Source: Polyangia bacterium
Lineage (GTDB): Bacteria; Myxococcota_A; Polyangia; Nannocystales; Nannocystaceae
Direction: 5' to 3'
DNA length: 45,855 bases
Assembly: GCA_030424595.1 (NCBI GenBank)
Contig: JAUHWG010000049.1
Span: forward strand, 1-45,855
The notes below the pieces were generated by a model, which saw only the letters and a program-made list of their open reading frames with translations, made no database searches and was not told where the DNA came from. This document shows, in pieces, positions 7,944-16,084 of the stretch (position 1 is its first letter; every line of letters starts with the position of its first letter). A program made the translations under genes and the position numbers.

Positions 7944-8828
7944 TCAGCCGCAGAGCACGTCGGAGCTGCAGAACTCCACGTCGACGAAGGCGCCCTCGTA
8001 GAGGGCATCGCCGAAGATCGCCGCGTAGGAGCCCGAAGCGTAGCCGTCCGTCCAACTGTCGATCGTCAACCAGCCGCCGCCGTAGGCGCCAGCGCTGCTG
8101 TTGCCCTGAGAGGCGGGGTAGGTCCCCGGCGCGAGCGGAGCGCCCACGTCGGTGACCGTCAGGCTCAGCCAGGGATCGCCAAGATCGGACTTGCAGACCG
8201 CCTGGGCGTCGGCCACCCCGAGCTCGAGCTTGATCGCAGGGCCGTCATCCGGGGCGCAGTCGTTGTCGAGACGAACCCCCTCAGGGGACGTCGCCAGGCC
8301 CGGCAGCGCCGACGCAGGGACGCAGTAGTTCCCGCCGCAGTCGTCGGTCGAGTCGCACTCGCAGCTCCCCATCGAGTCGGCGCAGTTGTACTGCGAGCTT
8401 GTGCACAGGCCCCAGCTCGCGCCGTAGCAGACCTCGCCGTCGCCGCAGTCGTCGTCGCCGCTGCAGGAGGGGCGAAGACAGCCCTCCGCGTCAAAACGAC
8501 TGCCGAGTTCGCCGCAGGAGGAGCCGCAGTCGTAGGCGCCGACGCAGCTAAACTCGTCGCTCACGGCGCAGACCGGATCTCCCGTGGTCGGCGACGTGGT
8601 CGGCTCCGACGTCGAGCCCGTCGTCGGGTCCGTCGCCGAGGTCGTCGTGATCGTCACCGTCGCCGTCTGATTGCTGGTCCCGGTGGTGCTCGTCGAGCTC
8701 GTCGAACCTTCGGACTCCGAGGTCGTCTCCCCCGTCGGCGGCGGACAGGCGGTGACGAGCGCGAGGGAGACGAGCCCCCCGAGCGCTCCCGCCAAGCGGG
8801 GGAAGTTCGTGGTCGTGGTCGTGGTCAT
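7944..8828 (-). CDS. Cys-rich lipoprotein with Thr/Ser linker
   Basis: A 294-residue exported lipoprotein: signal sequence with h-region LAGALGGLVSLALVTAC (lipobox LVTAC), then a Ser/Thr/Glu-rich linker (about 30-82, repeats of TTTSA, TSEPTTSPTTG) typical of myxobacterial surface lipoproteins. Residues about 83-175 are Cys-rich (many CxxxxDCG patterns such as CSGDDDCGDGEVCYG), a style like the short disulphide repeats of Nannocystis-type proteins. The C-terminal 110 residues (IKLELGVADAQAV... GTYPASQGNSSAGAYGGGW) look like a beta-rich domain. I cannot assign a function. The start region has a run of Thr codons (MTTTTTT). A 14-bp tandem repeat lies about 50 bp upstream. Confidence 0.8.
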   Translation of the reverse strand: MTTTTTTNFPRLAGALGGLVSLALVTACPPPTGETTSESEGSTSSTSTTGTSNQTATVTITTTSATDPTTGSTSEPTTSPTTGDPVCAVSDEFSCVGAYDCGSSCGELGSRFDAEGCLRPSCSGDDDCGDGEVCYGASWGLCTSSQYNCADSMGSCECDSTDDCGGNYCVPASALPGLATSPEGVRLDNDCAPDDGPAIKLELGVADAQAVCKSDLGDPWLSLTVTDVGAPLAPGTYPASQGNSSAGAYGGGWLTIDSWTDGYASGSYAAIFGDALYEGAFVDVEFCSSDVLCG

Positions 8829-9360
8829 CGTAGTTCAAGCCTCTAGAGGGTCATGGGTCGCCAGGCAGAGCCCCGGCCAAGTTCAAGACGGTGCGTTCAA
8901 GACGGTGCGTTCAAGACGGTGCGTTCAAGGCGAAGGGAGTAGCACAGCGCCCCTGCCGACGCCTCCGCGCGGTTCGGCGCCCCGCGGCGGCGGATCCTCG
9001 CCCGTTTTGCCGGATCTCGCAGTCAGCGTACACCCCAAAACGGCGCCGACCTGCGTCGAGGCCACCGAGCCGATCGGACCTCTGTGAAGAGACACCCGCC
9101 CACGCTGCTAGAGCGACGAGGCTCGCAGGAGCATCCGGAGCAGCTCCTCGGGGGGCAGCTCCCCGGGCCGACGATCGCCGCGCGGCAGCACGCGCGCACT
9201 TCAGCCGACCCGCCAGCCCCAGCGCTCAGGGCGTGATCGACACCACGGTGCTCAACAATAGGCGCCCTGCTCTGCGCCCCGCAACGTCCGGCAGAGCCTG
9301 GCGAGTTCTCCAGCCGTGGTCGCACCCCTCGCCTCCGACACGGCCTTGGCCCACGGGCTC
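8829..9360. other. 530-bp gap with 14-bp repeats
   Basis: No supported gene. It contains the promoter side of the leftward lipoprotein gene with a three-and-a-half-copy 14-bp direct repeat (8881-8929). The right part lies beyond the 3' end of the leftward hydrolase gene. I see no RNA gene in it. Confidence 0.5.
8881..8929. repeat. 14-bp direct repeat, 3.5 copies, upstream of lipoprotein gene
   Basis: The unit gttcaagacggtgc is repeated three times exactly and then for seven further bases. It starts about 53 bp upstream of the lipoprotein start, where a regulator or an expanding repeat could influence transcription. The period is not a multiple of 3. Confidence 0.9.
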
Positions 9361-10179
9361 CTAGGCCGCGTCGAGCCCCGCGAGGTAGTCGCGGGCCAGC
9401 GCGAGGTTGTCGTGGTCCCACGGGTGGAAGTCACGGCGGAGGTACTCACGCATGCCCCGCACGAAGACCGTGCGGAGGAGCGACCTGTGCTCGCGGAGCT
9501 CCTTGAACTGACGGAGCACCTCGCGGACGCCGAGCCTCTCCTGGCGGATGAGCATGGTCGCGCCGAGGGCCCAAAAACCGATCAAGGTCGCCGTCGCGAG
9601 GGCCATCCCCGCCATCCGCAGGGCGTAGCTGTCGTCGACCTCGGCGAGCACGTCGAAGGCGACCGCCTTGTGCTCGATCTCCTCCGCCGCGTGCCAGGCG
9701 AGGAGGTCTCGCACCGCCGGATGAAAATGGTCGAGCTCGCCCTCTTCAAAGGCCCCCTCGGCCAGGATCGCGGTGTAGTGCTCGAGGGCGACGGTGACGC
9801 TGAGGCTGAGCTTGTCCGGGGCCAGGCGCTCGATCCCGCGGTAGGCGATCGCCTCGTAGATCCGGAGGAAGCGGTCGACGCTGAAGCCATGGGCCTCGAT
9901 GATCGCGAAGAAGCGCTCGTGCTCCTGGGCGTGGCGCCCCTCCTGTCCGAAGAAGCCGCGGACCTGCTCGCGCAGCCCGGGGCTTATCTGGTCCTGATAG
10001 CGACGGACGCTGCGGACGAAGAAGCGCTCCCCCTTGGGAAAGATCAGGTGCAGCGCGTTGACCATCGCCGTCGGCACCGCCTTGCCGTTGACCCAGTGAC
10101 GCGGGATCACGGCGGGATCGAAGGGAAAGCCGATCTTGCGCGGCTGGATCAGACCGAGGGTGGGCGGTGCACGTCTCAT
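9361..10179 (-). CDS. PF10118-type 'metal-dependent hydrolase' (ferritin-like)
   Basis: A 272-residue protein that resembles the family annotated as predicted metal-dependent hydrolases. Four carboxylate/histidine helix motifs are visible: FFGQEGRHAQEHERFF, SVTVALEHYTAIL, HAAEEIEHKAVAFDV and a C-terminal REYLRRDFHPWDHDN. Their EXXXH-like spacing suggests a di-iron, ferritin-like four-helix fold. A hydrophobic segment at about 195-212 (MAGMALATATLIGFWALG) may bind a membrane. Genes of this family often sit beside TetR regulators and lipid genes. Here the TetR gene is divergent with an inverted repeat between them. The substrate is unknown. Start ATG 10179 has no clear Shine-Dalgarno. Confidence 0.8.
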   Translation of the reverse strand: MRRAPPTLGLIQPRKIGFPFDPAVIPRHWVNGKAVPTAMVNALHLIFPKGERFFVRSVRRYQDQISPGLREQVRGFFGQEGRHAQEHERFFAIIEAHGFSVDRFLRIYEAIAYRGIERLAPDKLSLSVTVALEHYTAILAEGAFEEGELDHFHPAVRDLLAWHAAEEIEHKAVAFDVLAEVDDSYALRMAGMALATATLIGFWALGATMLIRQERLGVREVLRQFKELREHRSLLRTVFVRGMREYLRRDFHPWDHDNLALARDYLAGLDAA

Positions 10180-10212
10180 CGTCAGCGAACTCCTGCACCG
10201 AGCGTAGGCAAC

Positions 10213-10231
10213 TATTGAACATCAGTCAATA
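10213..10231. promoter_or_regulatory. Inverted repeat, candidate TetR operator
   Basis: TATTGA (10213-10218) and TCAATA (10226-10231) form perfect six-base arms around seven bases, in the short region between the divergent hydrolase and TetR genes, and about 34 bp upstream of the hydrolase start. Its AT-rich arms stand out from the GC-rich surroundings. Binding by the adjacent TetR protein is inference. Confidence 0.6.
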
Positions 10232-10282
10232 AGCCTCGCGAGGCCGATCGCCGAACGCCCCCCTTGCCCGTATAGTCGCGCC

Positions 10283-10936
10283 TTGCCCGGAAGAGCCCCG
10301 AACAAGCGCCGCCTAGGGGTCGATGAGCGACGGGCGGAGCTCCTTGAGCTCGGCCTCGAGCTCTTCGCGGCGGCCTCGTACGAGACCCTCTCGATCGACG
10401 CGATCGCGCGCGCGGCCGGGATCTCGAAGGGGCTCCTCTACCACTACTTCCCGAGCAAGCGGGACTACTACACGGCGACCGTCCGCCTCGCCGCCGACCG
10501 ACTCCTGAACGCGACCCTCGAGGCCACCGAGAGCGACGAGCTACCGCCGCTGGAGCTCCTGCAGCGAGGCCTCTCCGCCTACCTCGACTTCGTCGAGCGA
10601 CACGGCCAGACCTACGCCACCCTCCTGCGGACGGGCATCGGCACCGACCCGGAGATCCTGACGGTGATCGAGGGGACGCGCGACGCCTTCGTCGACCGGC
10701 TCGCCGAGCGCCTCGGCCTCGGCCATGAGGGCCAGGGCCCCCTGCTCCGCCTCGCCCTCCGCGGGTGGGTCGGCTTTGTCGAGGTGACCAGCCTGAGCTG
10801 GCTGAGCGAGAACACGATCAGCCGCGAGGTCCTGGCGGAGCTGATGTCCGAGACCCTCGTCGCGACCCTGAGCGCGGCGAGCCTTAAATCCCCACAGGTC
10901 ACCGACTTGCTGACCCCCGATTCATCGATCGAGTGA
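10283..10936 (+). CDS. TetR-family transcriptional regulator
   Basis: A 217-residue TetR protein. The N-terminal helix-turn-helix is clear: ERRAELLELGLELFAAASYE, SIDAIARAAGISKGLLYHYF and PSKRDYYTATV (about 15-65). The C-terminal ligand domain (about 90-205) is all-helical. The start is a TTG at 10283; an earlier frame is closed by a TAG, and no ATG precedes the HTH. It is divergent from the ferritin-like gene with an inverted repeat in between, which suggests repression of that gene and itself, released by an acyl or hydrophobic ligand as for many relatives. The ligand is not readable from sequence. Confidence 0.88.
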   Translation: MPGRAPNKRRLGVDERRAELLELGLELFAAASYETLSIDAIARAAGISKGLLYHYFPSKRDYYTATVRLAADRLLNATLEATESDELPPLELLQRGLSAYLDFVERHGQTYATLLRTGIGTDPEILTVIEGTRDAFVDRLAERLGLGHEGQGPLLRLALRGWVGFVEVTSLSWLSENTISREVLAELMSETLVATLSAASLKSPQVTDLLTPDSSIE

Positions 10937-11124
10937 TGTGCAGATCGCTGCACGCTGCGCGAGAGCTACCGAAGAGCTCGCCCTCGACCGCTACGATGCA
11001 TTCTAGACCACGCGTCTTTCACTGTATGTACAAGTCGCTTGCGGAGCGGCGGACACTTCCCCTAGCGTGTCGACGAGCGGCTCTGAGTGAGAGAGTCGCA
11101 GGGACCTCACGGAAAAGAGTTCGC

Positions 11125-12846
11125 ATGTCTACTCGCCACCTCGTCTCCAGTATCGCCGCCGCGACCCTCATCTTCACCGGCTGTTACGCCGGCGACTTTG
11201 ACAACGAGCCCAACTACAACAACGGCCTGCCCGCAGGGGAAGATCCGGCCGCCGAGGACGACTCCGACGAGGGCGGAGACGACGGCGCCTCCGCCGAGGA
11301 CATCGTCGTCAAGGGCCTCGAGGACGCCTTCACCGAGGCCTCCAAAGAGTTCGACGTCCCGGTCGAGCTCCTCAAGGCGCTGGCCTACACCGAGAGCCAC
11401 TGGGAGATGGTCGTCGGTGAGGAGGAGTTCGAGGGCATGCCCGCCGCCTATGGTGTGATGGGCCTGCGCGGCGACCAGGTCCGCCTGGGCGCCGAGATCG
11501 CCCAGGTGTCGGAGATCGACGCCAAGTTCGACCTCCGCTCCAACATCCGCGCCGGCGCGGCGGTCCTCGCCAACATCGCCGACGAGGCCGACTTTGACCG
11601 CAGCGATCTCGCCGCCTGGGCGTCGACGGTCGTCACCTACAGCGGCATCACCGAGCCCGAGGGCCAGGCCACCTACGTCCACAACGAGGTCTACAACGTC
11701 CTCCGCAACGGCATCATCGTCGAGGGCGCCGAAGGGGTGAGCGCGGTCCTCGACGGCCTCGACATCAACCCCGACTTCGCCGAGCCCCTGCCCGCTCCGC
11801 AGATGGCCCAGGGTCCTGACTACCCCGCGGCGATCTGGCGCGCCTCGCCGAACAACTCGGCCCGTCCGAGCGGCAACATCGGCAAGCCCTCCCACGTCAT
11901 CATCCACACCTGCGAGGGCTCCTACTCCGGCTGCTGGAGCTGGCTCGCCCAGTCCAAGTCGGGCGTCAGCGCCCACTACGTCGTCAACGACACCGGCAGC
12001 GAGATCACGCAGCTGGTCAAGGAGTCGCGCAAGGCCTGGCACATCGCCGCCAAGTACAAGAGCTCGCTCAACGGCGGCAAGGACTCCTGGCGCAACGGCT
12101 ACAGCAACAACAACTTCACCGTCGGCATCGAGCACGCCGGCAAGTCGGCGCAGAAGAGCTGGCACAGCGGTCTCATCGACGCCTCGGCGAAGCTGGTCTG
12201 CAACATCACCCAGGACCAGGGGATCCCGCGCGACAAGTACCACATCGTCGGCCACGGACAGCTCCAGCCCTACAACCGGGTCGACCCCGGCGCCAACTGG
12301 CCGTGGGCCAGCTACATGAGCAAGATCGACGCCTACTGCGGCGGCAAGCCGCCCCAGGATCCGCCGCCGAACGATCCGCCCCCGCAGGACGATCCGCCCC
12401 CGCCGAACGACGACCTCCCGCAGAGCACGATCGTCGTCGACTCGAACAACAACAATAACAACAGCGCGATCGCCAAGATCGCGGTCTCGGGCAACTGGAA
12501 CTCCTCGTCGAACGTCTCCGGCTACTACAAGTCGGGCTACTGGTGGTCGTCGACCGAGGCCATCTCCGACGGCGCGACCTTCTCGTTCTACCTCGCCGGG
12601 GACGCCACCCGCACCGTCGACGCCTGGTGGCCCGCCGCCAGCGACCGCTCGACCGCGGCGCCCTTCGTCATCTTTGACGCCAACGGCTCCAAGCTCGGCA
12701 CCGTCAAGGTCAACCAGAAGAACAACGGCTCGAAGTGGGTCACCCTCGGCACCTTCAACTTCAAGAAGGGCTGGAACAACGTCGTCCTCTCGCGCTGGGT
12801 CAGCGACGACGATGTCGTGATCGCCGACGCGATCCGCGTCCGCTAG
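11125..12846 (+). CDS. Lipoprotein with lytic-transglycosylase-like and amidase_2 domains
   Basis: From ATG 11125 (GGAAAAGAG about 10 nt upstream) the protein has 573 residues; the open frame back to 10933 adds an implausible leader. A lipobox LIFTGC puts the lipidated Cys at residue 20. An acidic linker (about 38-58) follows. Residues about 66-190 resemble a soluble lytic transglycosylase (ELLKALAYTESHW, E90 as catalytic candidate; YGVMGLRGDQ; NIRAGAAVLAN). Residues about 240-400 form an N-acetylmuramoyl-L-alanine amidase type 2 domain with zinc ligands H251 (IIHTCEG), H367 (IVGHGQL) and D377 (RVDPGA). A Pro/Asp linker (about 410-432) leads to a C-terminal beta domain (about 434-573: STIVVD, SGYYKSGYWWSS, VDAWWPAAS, VVIADAIRV) like the golvesin/Xly CBD-like domain. 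The enzyme would cut both glycan and stem peptide of peptidoglycan. Confidence 0.88.
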   Translation: MSTRHLVSSIAAATLIFTGCYAGDFDNEPNYNNGLPAGEDPAAEDDSDEGGDDGASAEDIVVKGLEDAFTEASKEFDVPVELLKALAYTESHWEMVVGEEEFEGMPAAYGVMGLRGDQVRLGAEIAQVSEIDAKFDLRSNIRAGAAVLANIADEADFDRSDLAAWASTVVTYSGITEPEGQATYVHNEVYNVLRNGIIVEGAEGVSAVLDGLDINPDFAEPLPAPQMAQGPDYPAAIWRASPNNSARPSGNIGKPSHVIIHTCEGSYSGCWSWLAQSKSGVSAHYVVNDTGSEITQLVKESRKAWHIAAKYKSSLNGGKDSWRNGYSNNNFTVGIEHAGKSAQKSWHSGLIDASAKLVCNITQDQGIPRDKYHIVGHGQLQPYNRVDPGANWPWASYMSKIDAYCGGKPPQDPPPNDPPPQDDPPPPNDDLPQSTIVVDSNNNNNNSAIAKIAVSGNWNSSSNVSGYYKSGYWWSSTEAISDGATFSFYLAGDATRTVDAWWPAASDRSTAAPFVIFDANGSKLGTVKVNQKNNGSKWVTLGTFNFKKGWNNVVLSRWVSDDDVVIADAIRVR

Positions 12847-12863
12847 CCTGAGCGCCTATCCTC

Positions 12864-12897
12864 GACGGCGCGGCCGCCCTCGGGCGCCCGCGCCGTC
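12864..12897 (+). terminator. GC-rich hairpin after the amidase gene
   Basis: Arms 12864-12879 and 12882-12897 pair over 16 positions with one C:C mismatch (gacggcgcg pairs with cgcgccgtc, then cgccc with gggcg). It sits 18 bp after the amidase stop. No T tract follows, so Rho-independent strength is uncertain. Confidence 0.55.
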
Positions 12898-12964
12898 CCT
12901 GTACCCGCCCTGGCAAGACGACGCCACGCTCGTCGCTCCCAATACATAGAAGGGGTCTCGGTCG

Positions 12965-14302
12965 ATGAATCGCAGCGTCAGCACAGCTCTCCTCGCCTCT
13001 GGCCTCGCCCTCGCCCTCGCCCTCGCATGTTCGCGAGGACAGGACCCGCAGGCGCAGGGCGACGCCGCAGCCGAGCCCCCCCCGCCTGCGAGCCCGACCC
13101 CGCCGAAGAACCTCGACGGCCCTCCCCGCGGGGAGGACGCGCTCGCCAGGGCCGAGGCCGCCGGCCGCGAGCCCGTGCGGGTCCAGCTCGCCCCGCTGGT
13201 GAAGCACCAGCGCGAGCGCGAGCAGGCGCTCTCCGGCGTCGGCCCGGCGCCGATCGTCGCCGACCAGGTCGACGGCGGCTGGATCGTCTTCGTCTCCGAG
13301 GTCAGCGGGACCCCGGCGATCCACCGCATGCGCTCCTCCGCCGCGGAGCGCGAGCCCCTGACCCACGGCGAGCTCAGCCACTTCCCGGTCGCCCCCCTGC
13401 CGGGCGGCGACCTCCTGGCGATCCGCGTCGAGGAGCTCGCCGCCGACGTCCACCGCGAGGAACTCCTCAGGATCCGCCCCGACGGAGCGCACCTCCGGCT
13501 CGCCGAGGCGAGCGGTCGCGCCCGGAGCCCCAGCGTCGCCCCCGACGGCCGCTGGATGGTCTACGAGAGCGATCTCGAGAGCTTCCGCGATCTCTACCGC
13601 CTCGACCTCGAGGGCGGCGCGAGCGAGCGCCTGACCGACAACGCCGAGGGGAATTTTGAGCCGGCGATCAGCCCAGACGGTCTTCGGATCGTCTTCGCCT
13701 CGAGCCGCGACGGCAACGCCGAGATCTATCTGATGAGCGCCGACGGCTCGAACGAGCGGCGGCTCACCGTCGACGAGCGCAGCGACACCGCGCCCTCCTG
13801 GTCCCCCGACGGCAGCCGGCTCGCCTTCATCTCCGCCCGGGACGGGAGCCAGCGGATCCACCTCCTCGACACCAAGGACCTCGACGACCCGGGGCAGCTC
13901 CAACCCAGGCGACTCACCGGCGACCGAGACCTCCTCGCCGAGGCCGAGGTCGCCTGGTCGCCGCAGGGCGACCGAGTCGCGCTCATCGGGGTCGGTGACC
14001 TGACGACAAGCCTCTGGGTCGCCGACATCCCCAGCGGTAACCTCCGCCGCCTCACGGACGATGGAGCCCTCGATCAGGGGCCCTGCTGGTCGCCCAACGG
14101 AGAGCATGTCGCCTTCGCCAGCAACCGCGACGGTGAGCTCGACATCTACCGGGTCAGCGCCGACGGCGGAGCCCCGACGCGCCTCACCCAGAGCAAGGGC
14201 GCCGACTGGCTGCCGCGCTGGATCCCCGAGGCGTCGCCGAGCCCAGCGCCCGGCAAACCAGCGAAGAACGCGACGAGCAGCGCCAAGTCCGCCCGCGGCT
14301 GA
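12965..14302 (+). CDS. TolB-like PD40 beta-propeller lipoprotein
   Basis: A 445-residue lipoprotein: signal peptide with lipobox LALAC (C22), Pro/Ala-rich linker to about 65, then a beta-propeller built from PD40 (WD40-like) repeats. Recognisable blades carry the motif (P)SxSPDGxxLAFxSxRDGxxxIYxMxxDG: SPSVAPDGRWMVYESD, EPAISPDGLRIVFASSRDG, APSWSPDGSRLAFISARDG, EVAWSPQGDRVALIG, GPCWSPNGEHVAFASNRDG. Such propellers sit in the periplasm or at the membrane as protein-binding scaffolds; TolB itself is not lipidated and lies with the Tol-Pal genes, which are absent here, so I do not call it TolB. It follows the amidase gene by 118 bp with a hairpin between. A repeat array begins 4 bp after its stop. 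Confidence 0.85.
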   Translation: MNRSVSTALLASGLALALALACSRGQDPQAQGDAAAEPPPPASPTPPKNLDGPPRGEDALARAEAAGREPVRVQLAPLVKHQREREQALSGVGPAPIVADQVDGGWIVFVSEVSGTPAIHRMRSSAAEREPLTHGELSHFPVAPLPGGDLLAIRVEELAADVHREELLRIRPDGAHLRLAEASGRARSPSVAPDGRWMVYESDLESFRDLYRLDLEGGASERLTDNAEGNFEPAISPDGLRIVFASSRDGNAEIYLMSADGSNERRLTVDERSDTAPSWSPDGSRLAFISARDGSQRIHLLDTKDLDDPGQLQPRRLTGDRDLLAEAEVAWSPQGDRVALIGVGDLTTSLWVADIPSGNLRRLTDDGALDQGPCWSPNGEHVAFASNRDGELDIYRVSADGGAPTRLTQSKGADWLPRWIPEASPSPAPGKPAKNATSSAKSARG

Positions 14303-14305
14303 CCG

Positions 14306-14553
14306 GCGATGGTCCGACCACTCGCGCAGATCGACGCTCGACCTGCCGCGAGGGCGATGGTCCGACCTCGCAGCTCGACGCTCGACCTGCCGCGAGGGCG
14401 ATGGTCCGACCTCGCGCAGATCGACGCTCGACCTGCCGCGAGGGCGATGGTCCGACCTCGCAGATCGACGCTCGACCTGCCGCGAGGGCGATGGTCCGAC
14501 CTCGCGCAGATCGACGCTCGACCTGCCGCGAGGGCGATGGTCCGACCTCGAGG
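14306..14553. repeat. Six-copy hairpin-forming tandem repeat, period 44-48 bp
   Basis: The motif gcgatggtccgac begins at 14306, 14354, 14398, 14444, 14488 and 14534 (periods 48, 44, 46, 44, 46). Units differ mainly by a GC dinucleotide (ctcgcgcag versus ctcgcag) and one substitution. Each unit contains cctcgcg.cag and ctgc.cgcgagg, which can pair across a tcgacgctcga loop, so the array can form a series of hairpins. It lies between the convergent propeller and NADH dehydrogenase genes. Confidence 0.92.
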
Positions 14554-14582
14554 TCGAGCGGCCCGGTGACGATACGGTGACC

Positions 14583-15911
14583 CTACGAGGTGGGGCCGGA
14601 CGAGCCCGCGCTGTCCGTCCGCTCGACGCTCGCCGGTTTCCCCTCGGCGAGCTCGCGCATCGGCCGGTCGACGATCACCCGCGCCGTCCGTTGCCAGCTG
14701 ATGTAGGCCCAGAACCACTCGAGCATCACCATCACCCGGTTGCGGAAGCCGATCAGGGCGATGACATGGACCAACCACCAGACCACCCAGGCGAAGAAGC
14801 CCGCCGACTTTACGCCGCCGATCTCGGCGACCGCGGCGGAGCGACCGATCGTCGCCATCGTCCCCTTGTCGCTGTAACGGAAGGGCTCGGTCGCCCTCCC
14901 GGCCTGGCGCAGGAGGATGTTGCGGGCGGCCCTCGCCCCGCCCTGGATCGCCACCTGGGCCACCCCCGGGAGCCACTCGCCGTCCTGCTTGAGGCCGCTC
15001 ATATCCCCGACCACGTAGATCTCTGGGTGCCCCGGGACGGAGAGGTCCGGCTCGACCAGGACCCGGCCGCGATCGAGCGGGACGCCGAGCTCCTCCGCCA
15101 GGGGAGAGGCCCTTACACCCGCCGCCCAGAGCACCGTGTCGGCGACGATCCGCTGGCCGCCGACCACCGCCCCGCGCTCGTCGATCGTCTCGACCCGCGC
15201 GCCCAGGACGACCTCGACACCGCGGGCCTCGAGCTGCATCCGAGCGGCGTCGCTGAGCTTGACCGCCATCCCGCCGAGGAGTCGATCGGATCCCTCGACC
15301 AGGACCACCCGCGCGTCGGCGGGATCAAAGTTGCGGAAGTCGCGGGCGAGGGTGTGCTTGCCGATCTCGGCGAGGGCGCCGGCGAGCTCCACCCCGGTCG
15401 GCCCGCCGCCGACGACGACAAAGGTCAGGTGTGAGCGACGACGCTCTGGGTCGCTCTCGCGCTCGGCCGACTCAAAGGCGCAGAGGACACGACGCCGGAT
15501 CGTCAGCGCGTCCTCGATGCTCTTGAGGCCAGGAGCGTGCTCCGCCCAGCTCTCGTTGCCGAAGTAGAAGTTCCCCGCGCCAGCGGCGACGATCAGCGCG
15601 TCGTAGGCGAGCTCACCCTCGTCCAGGACCAGGCGCCGCCCCTCGACGTCGATCGAGCGGACCTCGGCGAGGAGCACGGTCGTGTTCTTTTGGCGCCGCA
15701 GCACCTGACGGATCGGCGCGGCGATGTCCGGGCCGCTCAGGCCCGCGGTCGCGACCTGGTAGAGGAGCGGCTGGAAGAGGTGGTGGTTGCGGCGATCGAC
15801 CACGGTCACCCGGACATCCGCGCGGCCGAGCTCGCGTGCCGCCCGCAGGCCGCCAAAGCCTCCGCCGATGATCACGACATGCGGTCGCGCGCGCCTGTCC
15901 GCTGCGGTCAC
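14583..15911 (-). CDS. ndh: Type II NADH dehydrogenase (non-proton-pumping)
   Basis: A 442-residue flavoprotein with the two nucleotide-binding motifs of NDH-2: HVVIIGGGFGGLRAARELG near the N-terminus (FAD) and TFVVVGGGPTGVELAGALAE at about 165-185 (NADH). The flavin-contact motif ADTVLWAAGV and the second FAD motif PEIYVVGDMSGL are present, as are the quinone-side PGVAQVAIQGG and C-terminal membrane-anchoring amphipathic region (WWLVHVIALIGFRNRVMVMLEW). It oxidises NADH and reduces membrane quinone without pumping protons. Length is normal for the family. The start is GTG at 15909-15911. The C-terminal tail is polar. It sits between convergent and tandem genes without an evident operon partner. 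Confidence 0.93.
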   Translation of the reverse strand: MTAADRRARPHVVIIGGGFGGLRAARELGRADVRVTVVDRRNHHLFQPLLYQVATAGLSGPDIAAPIRQVLRRQKNTTVLLAEVRSIDVEGRRLVLDEGELAYDALIVAAGAGNFYFGNESWAEHAPGLKSIEDALTIRRRVLCAFESAERESDPERRRSHLTFVVVGGGPTGVELAGALAEIGKHTLARDFRNFDPADARVVLVEGSDRLLGGMAVKLSDAARMQLEARGVEVVLGARVETIDERGAVVGGQRIVADTVLWAAGVRASPLAEELGVPLDRGRVLVEPDLSVPGHPEIYVVGDMSGLKQDGEWLPGVAQVAIQGGARAARNILLRQAGRATEPFRYSDKGTMATIGRSAAVAEIGGVKSAGFFAWVVWWLVHVIALIGFRNRVMVMLEWFWAYISWQRTARVIVDRPMRELAEGKPASVERTDSAGSSGPTS

Positions 15912-16084
15912 GGTCTCGGTGTAGCACCGCCGCCGCAGGATCTGCCGGGCCCGGTCGACCGTCCCCTCCCCATGACAGCCCGCGCGAAGCGCTCGGAGCC
16001 GGCGGGAAGATCCCTGCCCTCTCGTGCCCCGGCGCGGACGAGGCGACGCGGGCTGGGAGAGCGCGCGGGCTCTGGCACGGACCG

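Noticed and set aside
14306..14553. CRISPR array
   Set aside because: Units are contiguous, without unique spacers, and no cas genes are present.
14061..15434. 457-residue open frame through the hairpin repeats and NADH dehydrogenase
   Set aside because: The sequence is repetitive Arg/Pro/Asp and runs antisense to ndh; the repeat array simply lacks stops in several frames.
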